From: Pythium myriotylum
Lineage: Eukaryota > Oomycota > Peronosporomycetes > Pythiales > Pythiaceae
Assembly (NCBI GenBank): GCA_023091665.1
Contig: JALJCQ010000025.1
Span: 248,001 to 312,000 of the forward strand
DNA length: 64,000 nucleotides
Direction of reading: 5' to 3'
Below the pieces are notes generated by a model that made no database searches, was not told where the DNA came from, and saw only the letters and a program-made list of their open reading frames with translations. Below, in pieces: positions 30,257 through 42,000 of this stretch (its first letter is position 1; every line of letters starts with the position of its first letter). A program made the translations under genes and the position numbers.

Positions 30257-31212
30257 TCATAGATGCTCACGGGTAGCGCCGTAGCCCGCGTTTGCCTGAT
30301 AGGAACCAATGGGTTTGGCCAATTCGAGGTCGAGTGCTCTCGCTGCCGCGCTACAAGAAAGCACTCAACAATGTCAGCTTTTCCATCGACATCTTCAAGA
30401 GTGCACGCAACTTACCGTGGTGTATCCAGCAAGTGCCTGCGAACAAGGGCAACAACGATCATTGTCGGAAGAATTGGCGCTGCAAGCTTGGCGCTAGCGC
30501 GAATCAGTTCCGCTGTGTACTGGTGGTTTGGATCTTCTGAGACGTCTTCTCTACTGGCGAGTCCAATCAGTGCCCACGTTGCGACGAGACCGATCACAGG
30601 GTCGTCTCCATAGACAACACCGCAGAGCGCGAGTACAAGAGTTGCTGCCAACAAGAAGGCGTACGCATCGAACGACAAGTAAGCGCCGCTCAGATCCTGG
30701 AGCGAGACGGTCAAGCAGAGCAGCGTCGCGGCACAAACCCACGAAAAGTACAAGCGGATCGCGAGCGCGCTCGCAAAGTAGCGCCGCCAGCTCCAGCTGC
30801 GCGCGGTGCTCAAATTCTCTTCCAACACGAAGAGGTAGATGGGCGCGAGCGTGGCCGTGAGCACCATGAGATCCAGCGTCGCAACGTTGATCCACTGGAG
30901 CCAGTTGTTGAGCACGATCCACGCAATGTTGAGCACACAGGTCACCGAGAAACAGAGCCGCAGAAAAGTCGGCTTTGGAGACGCTTCATAGATGGAAAAC
31001 TGGCGCTCAAAGCAGTCGGTGAAGACGTGCGCGGCCGTGAAGACGTAGATCACGAGCCAGATGAGAAAGGCGTACGGCGCCGGCGCGATGGGGATGTCGG
31101 GCGTGCTGTTGGGCGCTCGCGCGGGCGAGAACGCGTCCTCCTTGACGTTGACCAGCAGCAGCAGCACGAAGAGCGCGGCGTTCGCGTACGGCAGCGACGC
31201 TGGCGAGAACAT
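30257..31212 (-). CDS. TspO-like membrane protein, paralogue B
   Basis: Exons 30416-31212 and 30257-30350; 65-bp intron, phase 2; 296 residues. The start is the ATG at 31212 (MFSPASLPYANAALF), which matches the start of paralogue D; the longer frame begins with TTG. Shared motifs: IAPAPYAFLIWLVIYVF, CVLNIAWIVL, RLYFSWVCAATLL, GDDPVIGLVATWALIG. The last exon ends GYGATREHL. It lies tail-to-head with paralogue A and divergent from C, 328 bp between start codons. Confidence 0.85.
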
Positions 31213-31540
31213 GGTCTCTTGCTTGAGTAGCTCCTCAAAAGATCTCGTCAATACAGTATGACTCGCCAAAATGTGCCTCGTGCCACCGACTGGACGCTTT
31301 AGTCGCTCACGCCATCATCACTGTGTTGATGCTCACTGCACCTTGTTGAAGTCCAGACCCTCCCCAACTCTGGTTGGTGACACGAACCAGCAAATCCAGC
31401 GAACACAAGCGAAGGGCAAGATTGGCTGCTGCCACCATTTCACCATCACTCTGCAGCAAGTCCGACCGGATCCATCGAGCAGCTCCATTCGCGTCCGACC
31501 TCGCTCGTCTCCTCACATTTGCGATTGCCCTGCTTCAGCC

Positions 31541-32433
31541 ATGGAGACGCCGTCCGCGCTCACGCACGCGCAGCTCAACGCGGCGCTCTTCGCGCTGCAG
31601 CTGCTCGTGAATTTCAACCAAAACGCCTTCACGCCGGCCGAGCGCAAGCCCTATACGTGGACCACGCTCATCCAGCCGCAGGGCGTCGCCTTTCTCATCT
31701 GGCTCGTGATCTACGTCTTCTCAAGCGTCATGGTCACCGTCGACATCTTCTACCCGCAGCTTTCGTTGTACACGCAGGCGCCGTCGCTGCGCACCTACTT
31801 TACGGCCTCGTGTATCGTCAATATGGGGTGGATCGTGATCTTCAACTGGCTGCGCTGGGTCCACGTCGCGGCGATCGACCTCGCGGCCATGTGGCTTGCG
31901 CTGTTGCCAATTTACTTGTACAGCACCGAATTGACAGCGACCTCGGAAGTCTCCTGGATGGAGTTCGTGGCCAGCCACCTCGCCGTGCGACTCTACTTTT
32001 CGTGGGTGAGCGCCGCAACGATGCTCAACCTCTCGATCTCGTGGCAGTCTCTCCACGGCGGCTTCCTTCCATTCGGGCCGTATGCAGGCATCCTAGCGCT
32101 GCTGCTCACGATTGTGCTCTCTGGGATCGTGTTCCGACAGGACAATGTTATTGGCGGAGTGGCAATGTGGGCGCTGTTTTGGCTCACGAAGCGAACGGGA
32201 ACGTTCGAACCTGCGGCACAAGAGACCCTCGTGAAGGTTCAAGCAGGAGCTTTCGTAGGACTGCTGCTTGTTGTTCTAACCCTGGTCGCTGCTAATCTGC
32301 ATCGTCACTTCTCACCGCAGTACGTCACCCCCGTCTTTTGGGTAGTATGTCTTGACATTAATCGCCTTTTTTTATTGTTAGGTGGACTCCACTCACCATC
32401 ACCGACGTTGCGAAGCCGTTGCTGTCCAAATAG
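31541..32433 (+). CDS. TspO-like membrane protein, paralogue C
   Basis: Exons 31541-32319 and 32382-32433; 62-bp intron, phase 2; 276 residues. The motifs are IQPQGVAFLIWLVIYVF, CIVNMGWIVIFNW, RLYFSWVSAATML and RQDNVIGGVAMWALFW. The last exon is the shortest of the six (QWTPLTITDVAKPLLSK) and lacks the YG pair. It is convergent with paralogue D, with only 121 bp between stop codons. Confidence 0.85.
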
Positions 32434-32554
32434 AGTGTGGTCGATGAGGGACATCGTCGTCAGACATAATTGGACACGCTCGTTTCATAGACTTTGCCAG
32501 TATTGTTGTAAACAGTGGTGTTGTGAACAGTGTTACACAGGTGACTCGTCTGGA

Positions 32555-33578
32555 TCAGAGGCCTCGGTTGCTTCCCCGGCGGTTAAGCTTTTCACTACCC
32601 TCTCTGGTGTCGACGGTGCCGTAGGTACGGAAGGGCTCGTGCTCGGTGTCGCCCTTCAGAGGCGCAGACGAAAGCCATGCACGTGAGAGTCTGTGGCAAT
32701 AAACACAAATGCACAAAAGACATCAATACTCACTGGGGAACGGCGTGGTGGTCTTGTTGCTGAGCATTCGAGAGCGACACGTACCTGCGCGTGACGATCA
32801 ACTGCTCCAGAGCGGAGACGAGGACGAGAACGGCGACCACTCCAGCCGCAAGCGTCGCCGCGGCCTGGATTCGAAGTTCCTTCTCGCGCTGTTCACCGAC
32901 TGGCAACGCTTTAATATCCTTCTGCGTGATGCCGATACACGCCCACACGGCAACGAGACCGATAACAGGATCTTTGCCATAGATAACACCGACGATTGCT
33001 GACACGACGAGAACGCCCAGCATGATCAAGTACACTGCGAGTGACAGGTACCCACCGGCAAGATCCTGAAACGTGATCGTCCAGCTCACCACGGTCGCCG
33101 CCGTGATCCACGAGAAGTAGATTCGGATGCTAAGTTCGCTACAGAGATACTGGCGCCACCGCATCGGCCGCACATCGCGTTCGAGGCTCAAGAACAGGTA
33201 GATCGGCAGCAGCACGAGCCAGAGCAGCGTGATATCAACACCGGCCGTCTTGATCGCCCCGGCGAGGTTGAACAACAGCGCCCAGCCAGCGTTGAGGATG
33301 CAGCTGAGCGCAAAGCACACTCGCAGCGGCGTCGGATTGGCTGCGTACTGGAAGATCGAGAGCTCTGGGAACGCGACGTCCGTGATGACCGTGATGAGCG
33401 TGAAGAAGTAGATCACGTTCCAGATCGAGAACGCATAGTCCGCCGGCGTGACGAGCGTGTCGAACTGCGACGTGACGTTGCTGCTGGCGAACGCGAACCA
33501 CGTGAGCAGCAGCTGCAGCGCGAAGAGCGCCGCGTTGGCGTAGGGCAGCGCCGCCGCCAGAGATTCCGTCGAGGCCAT
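32555..33578 (-). CDS. TspO-like membrane protein, paralogue D
   Basis: Exons 32785-33578 and 32555-32690; 94-bp intron, phase 2; 309 residues. The N-terminus MASTESLAAALPYANAALF resembles B. Motifs: VTPADYAFSIWNVIYFF, CILNAGWALLFN, RIYFSWITAATVVS, GKDPVIGLVAVWACIG. The tail holds FRTYGTVDT. It is divergent from paralogue E, with 274 bp between start codons. Confidence 0.85.
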
Positions 33579-33852
33579 GATCCCGAGCGACGAGGGACCC
33601 TGAGTTTGGTGACCGGGAGCTGCTCACTGGGCTTATCAATACGACACCCACAGTACGGCAGTTGAAGTGGAGACAGGAACCACCTCAATCTGCCATATTG
33701 GCATACAACTTTACCTTATTTTGGAAATATTCTATATTTTCATATTAATTTGCACGGTTTCGGTCTTCTCAAGCGTCCCGTCCAGTTTTCGCCAACAGTT
33801 GGCGTGCCGCCAACAAGCCCAACGCCAACAGCCGCCAACGCCAACGGAGGTC

Positions 33853-34827
33853 ATGAGCAGCTCCTCCTCGTCGTCCTCCTCCTCGCCCAGGCTCGCACCG
33901 ACCTGGCGCTCGCTGCGCTGGGCCAACGCCGCCACGTACCTCGCGCAGCGCCTGCTCAACACCAACTACTCGCGCGGCATCGCGCCCTCGTCGCGGAGCC
34001 ACGAGACGCTCATCACGCCGGCGCCCTACGCCTTCGCGATCTGGCGCGTCATCTACGCGCTGCTCACGCTCGGCGTCATCGTTGACTGCTTCTGCCCCGT
34101 GCTCTCGGTCTTCTCGTACCTCGACGACCCCGTGCGACTGCTCTTCACGGTCGCCTGTGTCGCCAACATGGCCTGGACTGTCGCGTTCCCGACCGGCTAC
34201 GTCAACGTCGCGACCGCCGTGCTCGCCGTGCAGTGGCTCGCGCTCTGCGTGCTTTTTCTGCTCATTCTACGTACGCGCCGAGACTACGGCTTCAGCTTTG
34301 GCCGCTTCATCGCGAGCGAGCTCGGACTCACGATGTACTTTGCCTGGTCCAGCGCCGCGACGCTCATCAGCGTCGCCGTCTCGGCGCAGGACGTGCTCGG
34401 AGTCCAGTACCTCTCGACCGCGCCGTACCTCGTGCTGGTCTCGCTGCTCGCGGTCGCGACCATCTCGGCCGTGATCTACGGAGGCGACCTCACGTTCGGT
34501 CTTGTCGCAGTGTGGGCACTCGTCGCTATCGCCTCGAAGGAAGTGAAAGGGTTGGATGAAGCGACCGAAGACGTGAGCTTCGGTGTCCGCGCCGCTGCGA
34601 CCCAGAGCGCCGTCATCATTTCGTGGTTCATCGTGATCGCGATCGGTAGCAAGGTGTACAAGCGATTTGCGTGAGTGGAGTCTTACGGAGCTGGAGTCAC
34701 CATGTGAATACTAATGGAGTGTTGTTTGTCTTGCAGGCCAAAGAGCGAACCTGTGGAAGCGGAGCGTGCTTTGCCGCTTCTTCAAGAGAAGACACTCAGC
34801 GTGGATTACGGCTCCGGAAATGTGTAA
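33853..34827 (+). CDS. TspO-like membrane protein, paralogue E
   Basis: Exons 33853-34670 and 34737-34827; 66-bp intron, phase 2; 302 residues. After a polyserine start, the motifs are ITPAPYAFAIWRVIYAL, CVANMAWTVAF, TMYFAWSSAATLIS and GGDLTFGLVAVWALVA. The tail ends VDYGSGNV. The N-terminal ATG follows a CCAACG-rich leader. Confidence 0.88.
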
Positions 34828-35100
34828 GGACGCCGGTGAAGAGAAGTTTGTGAGGCCCCAGATTTGGTTTGCCATTGTATATTGAGTGAGGATCACGAGG
34901 CATTTTTCGCTCCTGCCTTCTCCCGATCCCAGCGGTTTTGCCAAAAACGAATGAAACTTGATTTATTTTGACTTGAAAGTTGATCAATGCCTTCACAATC
35001 GCGCGCCAGCGTTCGCTGTCCCCAAAAAGTGTCTGTCTGATCCGTAACGGTGCACGTTGCGATGATAATCACATCCTGTGGCCCCTTCCTTCAAGATTTT
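34828..35100. other. Intergenic between paralogues E and F, 273 bp
   Basis: The two genes converge here. Nothing beyond presumed 3' untranslated sequence is seen. Confidence 0.6.
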
Positions 35101-36022
35101 TTAGTTGGTACCGTAGTTGATGTGGTTCGCTTTGCCGTTGAGCACGGGCGCTGCGCGTTCGAGCGGCTCATACTGGTCACTGTAGAGAGAGGAAGCTTTT
35201 GTGAGTGGTCATTCAGTTGGAGAGAGAGAGCCAGAGAGAAACGTACGTGTAGCGAGCGATGAGCCGCACAGCAATGGTGATGAAAATGAACGCAGCGACC
35301 ATCGCCGCGTTCTGCGCGGCGCAGACGCGGATGCTCGCGTGCATCCGCTCGACGGCCGCGCTGCCCCAGGGGAAGCTCTTGACCGAGACCGCGACAAGCG
35401 CCCAGATCGCGACAGCGCCAAAGGCGAGGTCCTCGTTGAAAATGACGGCCGAAATAGTCGCGACGCCCAGCACGCTGAGCAGCACGACATAGGCGCTGAG
35501 CGTGAGGTAGCCCTGGAAGAACTGCTGCAACGAGACGGCAAAGCTGATGAGCGTCGCCGCGCAGGTCCACGCAAAGTAGACTGTGAGTCCGAGCTCGCTG
35601 CAGATGAACCGGCCCCAGGAGAACTCGAGCTGCCTGCGCGCGATCTGGATGTACAAGTACAACGTGAAGAGCGTGACCCAGAGCATGACAATGACAGCGG
35701 TCGACGGGTGGATGAACTCGTTCGAGAAGAGCGCGAGCCACGTCATGTTGGCGAGACACGACACTGAAAACAGCAGACGCAGCACGTTGGGCTGCGGCGC
35801 CGACGTGAAGATCGAAAGCGACGGGAAGAAGACGTCGCTCACGACCAGCAGCGCGAGCAGCGTGTAGATGAGCCCCCAGATCGCGAACGCGTAGGCCGCG
35901 GGCGTGATGAGCGTCTCGTGCTTGCGCGACATGGGGCCGATGTTGCGCGACGTGGCAAAGTTGGCGTAGAGCTGCAGCGCGTAGAGCGCCGCGTTCACGA
36001 GCGCGAGCGTCGCGACCGCCAT
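35101..36022 (-). CDS. TspO-like membrane protein, paralogue F
   Basis: Exons 35247-36022 and 35101-35179; 67-bp intron, phase 2; 284 residues. Motifs: ITPAAYAFAIWGLIYTLL (closest to the TspO-like consensus), CLANMTWLALF, TVYFAWTCAATLIS, NEDLAFGAVAIWALVA. The tail ends HINYGTN. A (CT)n tract at 36037-36056 lies 15-34 bp before the ATG. It closes the six-gene array. Confidence 0.9.
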
Positions 36023-38413
36023 GGCTTCCTCTTGTCTCTCTCTCTCTCTCTCTTCGCTGTTTGTGATGGCCTCGTCACTTGATGGCTGCCTGGATTTCTT
36101 CGTTGGGCTTCCGCTAAGGTTGAATTCCCAAAACTAGGTGATACCCATCCGAAAATGTCCGAACAAGGTGAGCTACATGATCCCCTCTCTATCAGAATAG
36201 TTGAACCGTTTGAACCTGCGTTGATGCGTACATCAGTTTGGAAAGCAGACGAGGCAGCTCGGATTACGAGACACCGTGATGTTTTCTGCCCACCCAAATG
36301 GACAGCACCGGGCCAGTTTGGCAAGGTGGACTCGAGCAAGAATTTGCGCAAACGCTGCATGCGCGCTCCTTTGGCAAGCGCCGCTTGCCTCTTCGCCATG
36401 GACGGGGCTCGAACAGAACGGACTCGAGAACGTCCTGGATTTTTTTTTTGTTCATCTCTCGGAAGACCCAGGCTGATCTTGTCGTGGCCGGTGATTGTGG
36501 GTGTCGCTGTAGACGCAAGAAGTTCATGCGTCTACAGCGAGTTTGGTGGGTGCTGCGGCAGCACCCACCAAACTTGCGAAAAAAGCTCCATGGAGATGCT
36601 TAGGGTCCATCAACTCGGCGATTACTGTACATACTGTTCACATGGAGAGAGACCCTCGAGCCTGTCTCTACCAAAAGAGGGGAGGAGCCGTCGTGGTTGG
36701 GATCTTGCAGATGAAAATCTCTTGAGACTCGTGAGCGGTCAGCACGAGATCGGTTAGATCGCGTCGTGGATTGAGACCTAGTTCAGAAAAAAAATCGGAG
36801 ATGAATATGTATGACGAGTCATTTTCCTGCAGGCAAACGGAGACTCATCGTCGTTGGAGTGTGCGTATTGCCCGGCTGGCGACTGGAGACTCATCGCTGC
36901 ACGAGACACTGACTTCCCGTTTTGTGCAGAACAGAACTCTTCCCAGACTCGCGGCGAGAGAGAGAGAGAGAGACTGCGAACAAAAGCTTCCCACAACAGC
37001 GTCTCGCGTAGTGGATGATCGGCGTGATCACGCCCTGCCAGCGAAAACCCAGGCCGCTTTCGCATTGGGCTGCTCGGAGAAGAGTGGTCGCCCTCTGAAG
37101 GTTTCTAGTATCTAGTACTAGTACATTCGATTTCAGCCGTGGAAGGCCTGTGGGTAAGGGTGCAGCCTGGTGGTACCCACCAGTGTGCGCCCTTGGCAGT
37201 GATACAACCCACAAGCCCTGATATCGCGACATCTTGTAAACATGCTAAAGAACCTGGGAAACCGATCTCTCATGGTCTTTTTCGAACAACCATTGCGCCC
37301 CGATGAGTGAGCACGTCCTTTCCCGATCTCTCTGAGAGGACTCCTCACTTGGGAGAAGAGCCTCTCGCTCAGTTCCGCTGCAAAGCTTCAGGCACTGGCG
37401 AGGCGATGGCTGACTGCGAACGAACAAGTTTGACGGAAGACGAGACAGTGCCTCAAGAGAGACTCGGTGCCACGAGCGTCGCGGATTCTGTCGATGCTAA
37501 CGAACGCATCTCCTCCTTGTCGATGACAGCTCGAAACGCAAGTTTGATTGGTCAAAGCCCCATCCCCTCTAGCCTCAAAGATCCGCCAATCCCACAAGGG
37601 TGCCTTCCATTCTTTATCCATTTGAGCCTTCTGCTCGCATTCATTCGTCGATGCAAGTCTGTCCGGGTGTAAACATGGCGAGCAAAATCGGCCACGCTCC
37701 TTGGACGGCCTGGTAGATCACCGGCCATTGCGGCGAGCAAGCAGGTCTCGTGGAAAACCAAAGGGAAAAGTGTGGGGATGAGACGTGCTCTCGACCCGGC
37801 GACCAGGAACGCGACAAGATCCGTTGAGGAGATCTTTGGAACCCGGGCCGTTAGCTCCACGCCGGCTCTGTCACATCGACGCCTTGTCGCATCGCGAATG
37901 CTCGCTCATCAGGCGCCCGTCCAGTCCTTTGGAATACAGCGTTGCTTGTTTCTTTGGCTCTTGGTTGGCCGAACCCACTCAACTTCGATGGACGCGACGC
38001 GGCAAAGTGTTCAGGATCTTGAGCGTATCCTGTCGCGTCGCGTGGAGTCCAAGTATGCAGAAGAGAGAGGCCGTTCGCGAAGCGTTCGGTCCATGGATTC
38101 GGAATCGCTTCACACGCTCGAGGCTTTGACTGAACTCTCGTACCGTAAGTCGTGCTGAACTTGGTTCCATGGCGTACTGTAGAACCAAGCGAAACGCTGG
38201 AAGCGTCGATCCTCCCAACGACGAGTCTCAGCTTGCATCGGTTGACAAGTCTCGACTGACATGCGACTGCTCAGAGGATATGGCACACGTGACGAGACCA
38301 AGTGGATTGATGATACTAGCACATGAGGATATCCATTAAATAACTTCGCCCAACTGCGAGACTAACTAATACAAAACACATGACGTGCAAAATTGAGTCG
38401 ACCACGAGTGGAA
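36023..38413. other. Gene-poor stretch, 2.4 kb
   Basis: No recognisable gene. Many overlapping frames of 60-200 codons exist on both strands, none with a domain, signal peptide or splice support. It contains a (CT)n tract (36037-36056), twin inverted repeats (36505-36574) and a short (GA)n tract near 36959-36972. Confidence 0.5.
36505..36574. repeat. Two adjacent perfect hairpins
   Basis: Hairpin 1 has arms CGCTGTAGACGCA (36505-36517) and its reverse complement (36527-36539) with a 9-nt loop. Hairpin 2 starts at the next base: arm AGTTTGGTGGGTGCTGC (36540-36556), one spacer base, then its reverse complement (36558-36574). Both arms match perfectly. Confidence 0.85.
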
Positions 38414-39040
38414 TCATACGACGCTGAACTGCGGCACGCCGTGCTGGTTGTGGTACGGCGCGCGCGCGTAGGACGGCGCCGCGAACTGGCTTGCGTCGAA
38501 GGTCATGAGGTTGTAGAAGATCGCGAGCTCCTCGCCGGCCAACGCCTGCGGCGCCTCCATGAGGTTGGTCGGGTGTGGCGCAAAGACATCGTAGTGCGGC
38601 TGGTGGTGGAGGTGCGGCATGTCGATCGAGCGCGGCGAAGTCTCGTAGCTCTTGGCCGACGAGGCCGACGACGCTGTTTCGTCGTCGTCCGAGAGCTGGG
38701 CCGACTCGTACGGCGAGTAGCGCATGAGGCGCTTCTTGCGGTCGAGCTTCTTCTGGTTCTGGTTGGCCTTCTCGCGGTGGAACTCGCACAGCTTGTGGAG
38801 CTTGCCGTTGCGCTTGACCGCCTGAAGGTTCTGGCACTTGCCCGTGCGGTAGCCGCAGCGCTGCGGCACGACGCCATCGGCGAGCGGGATGCGCTCTTCG
38901 GTCGGCGACAACGCTGGCGACGAAGGCGCGCTCGAGTTTGCCGGCGACGAAGGCACGTCGACATCAATGCGCAGGCTGCTGTTGTCGTAGAAGAGCTCGT
39001 CGAGCTCGCGGTCCGAGAGCACAAGTTCCTGGGTCTGCAT
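38414..39040 (-). CDS. Cys/His basic-region protein, probable oomycete nuclear factor
   Basis: This intronless 208-residue protein reads from the ATG at 39040 (MQTQELVLSDRELDELF). The first ~60 residues are acidic and Ser/Pro-rich. The centre holds CGYRTGKCQNLQAV, then LHKLCEFHREKANQNQKK and LDRKKRLMR: a C-x(6)-C ... C-x(2)-H cluster followed by a basic helix, which resembles small oomycete proteins annotated as putative DNA-binding. The C-terminus is His/Ala/Pro-rich with a TFDASQFAAP motif. A role in transcription is inferred from charge layout only. It stands alone between two gene-poor stretches. Confidence 0.75.
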   Translation of the reverse strand: MQTQELVLSDRELDELFYDNSSLRIDVDVPSSPANSSAPSSPALSPTEERIPLADGVVPQRCGYRTGKCQNLQAVKRNGKLHKLCEFHREKANQNQKKLDRKKRLMRYSPYESAQLSDDDETASSASSAKSYETSPRSIDMPHLHHQPHYDVFAPHPTNLMEAPQALAGEELAIFYNLMTFDASQFAAPSYARAPYHNQHGVPQFSVV

Positions 39041-42000
39041 GGTGGTGCGGAGGAGGTGGAAAAAGGGGAAAGGGGGGGAAGGTGGTAAGGTGGACTGTGC
39101 TGTGCCGCGCAAATTCGCAAGTGACTCGGATGGGAAGGCGCCGCGAGGATAAAAAAAAGGAAGAACCGCTTTCCGCGAGAGGCAGGCCGGGTGCGCTCGA
39201 CTCACCCATCTCGCCGCGGGCTCCCACTCTCGTGCACACTCAGCCGCGCCTGGATTATGCACACGCCCCCCCAAAGACCGCGCCCGGCGCTTGTACCTGT
39301 TCAGAAGTGGGACACATGCCCCGTCGCTGTCCACTCGGATAGCCTGCGGATGACGCGAGCAGACGGGGCGAGTCGGCACCAACGTGATGGAAACGAGGCC
39401 AGCTGGTGAGAGGAGCGCGATCGGCTTGGGCACCACTCTGTGGCTGGGAGCGTGGGAAGGCATTAGCCAATGACAGATCTCTTTGAGCACACGAGACAGG
39501 CCATCGTGGGACGTAACGGCCCCACAAAGCAAAGGGAGGACAGATGGAATCGACGATCGCAGTTGCCGGAGGGCTTCGGAGCGAATTGGGGTCCACCTCC
39601 TTGCTCGCAATCGGCCCAGAATGTGTCGAAGCTTTTCTTTTATGGTTGACACGGGAGTTGCATCCGAACGACCTGTCAACGTGGCTGCCAACGAATGCCC
39701 AACTGACTGAGAATTCGAACCTGGGGCCCCTTGTATCTCTCGTACGAACCGGATCGAAAAGAGAGAAAACGCTTCTTCTGTCAATCAGACCGAGGTTCAG
39801 AACTAGACTTTGGATCTTTTGTGCCTTCTCGAAGGTTCCTGGCCTGTCTGGACAGACTCTCTGCAGAACAGTATCGAAAATTTTAACCTTTTTTTGGTTT
39901 TCATTTCGCGCTTTTCAAGAACACAGAGGTCGCGTTTGGTGCGCACGAGACTACTCCAGCGAGACCACTAAGCCTCCACAAAGACGGGGAGAGGAGGCAA
40001 ACCGATCCGTCGGGCGAGATGGGGGAATGTTAATTTCTGCCAATCCGGTCGATCCAATCTGGGGAATCCGTGACACTTTTCGTGTGCAGAAGCCGGAGAG
40101 CTGGTTGAACCCGAGTGGCCTGGCGCTGTCACTTGACAAAGTGACAATGACGCTGTCTTCGATGGCTCGTCTGTAGCTGACATCCGCTCCATCTGCTCGA
40201 GAGAGCGGTGAGGTGTCCAGCCAGGTGTTCACACATAACCAAAACTCATTCAGTTCCGACGCCCAGACGAGCCGAGAGCCGATTTTGACGGTTCATTCCA
40301 CGAAAAATTCCCCAACATTTTCGTTTTCGTCCACCGCCACGAAACCAAAAGAATAGACTCGTGGCTCCACGAGCGGCGTTGCGATCGACTCCATTGATCC
40401 ACGCACTGCTTCCTTGATGGTGTTTCTTCTCTCGATGCATGATCGCCAGCCTCTCTAGTTCTTGAATTGGCGTGGGCGACAAACATCCAACTGAGAGTCA
40501 TCCGTTGACGGGATCAACATGAATCGTGAGCGCAGATGTCACGCGAGACTTGCTGAAGTTTGATGCATTCATCCATCCGCTCCGCCTGTCGTCCGTCGAG
40601 GGGTTCACGTCCCCAGTTTCTGTGACCTGAGCGGCGAGAGGCAGGGCGCGATTCTTCATGATCAGCCCCCGCTTCGACGTCGGCCTCAGCGAAGTGAATG
40701 AGTGCGATCCATATCAGCGACGCTTTCAGACATTTGGACCGACGCGTCGGACTAACGGTGATGGCGAACGCCATCACGCTCGACCTCCTGAAAGCCGCGG
40801 CGTTACACCGCACGACAGGCTCAAGGTGGAGACAGCCATGCCACGAGCCGGAGCCCGTACTTCTTGCGAGACTCCGCTTAGGAGTTTGCTCAATCTTTTG
40901 CTCTCTCGCCCTAAACCGAGCCGATGTTTAGGACATCAACGTGTTCATGGCGACAATCACGTTGGTGGTACACTCTAATGTACTAGAGTTGCGGGAAGAC
41001 TCCTCTGCCCGAGGGAAGGATGTGTGGTGAACCAGCTCACCTGGGGCGACCATGCCTCTCCGCATGCGTCGAGTCGGTTCACGGCGTTGCTCGTGCTTCG
41101 ACCGACGTGGACGCAACGCCCGATGGCATTTGACCGGCGTAATATAGGCGTGGAAGAAGACGACGACCGCCACGCTGGCTGAGGCGGGTGAGACTAAGCA
41201 TTCGCGACGGCTTCTACACGGTGCCACGATCCACACTCTTTTTCATCCGTGGTGAAATTCGATGAGAGAAATCGAACGACGGGCCAGCTGCCTTAGCAAG
41301 CGCGACGAAAAGTGGTCGTCTAGTCTGTACCGTACGCAAGTTGCGACGTTGAAGCAGGCACCACGATGCTAACCTTCTCTACTGTACACCACGACCGCAC
41401 GCCAGCGCGTGAGAGAATATTGCTCGCCCCCTGCTGTTCAGTGCGGGGGGAATAAACCACCTCATAACACAGAGTCCACGAGGTCCATGCATTCAGTTTG
41501 TTCTGGCCACTTGAAAGGATCCGTTCTTGACGTTAGTGGATCCTTGAACGTCGCCAAGAAGGCAGATCCATCACCGAGGCATCAGTAGTCAGCCACTCAA
41601 AAGGGATCCTCGTCTCTCTGGATTTCTCAGCATAACCAACAGACGAACTCCACCGTTACAGGCGCTCGTCTTCACCAACTCGAGGGCGAGGATCGGATCG
41701 TGCGGACAAGGAAGCGAACGCTGATTGTACGAACGCGACGCCCGGGCCCCCCCCCGATGATACAGTTCGCGGGGCTCCCTTACATGGCCAACAGTAAACA
41801 CTCGTGGCAGCGTCTCGAGAGATGACGCCTCCCGCGTCAACGCATTTGGCGTCGAGGTCGGGTCCGAGTGCGGGCGCAGATTTGCCACGACGAAAGAAGA
41901 GCGGTCGTGCAGAGCCCGGGCGGTCTCCGCTCCAAAGATCCCACTCTCTCAACCGGTTGATTGAAAACAGAACGCAGAGTGGACCTTTGAATGTCAGCTG

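Noticed and set aside
39700..39735. tRNA-like ATTCGAACC string
   Set aside because: No complementary T-stem or acceptor stem on either strand.
39544..40176. 210-codon plus-strand open frame
   Set aside because: ATG start but no domain, no signal peptide, no splice sites and overlapping frames of similar size; not enough to call a gene.
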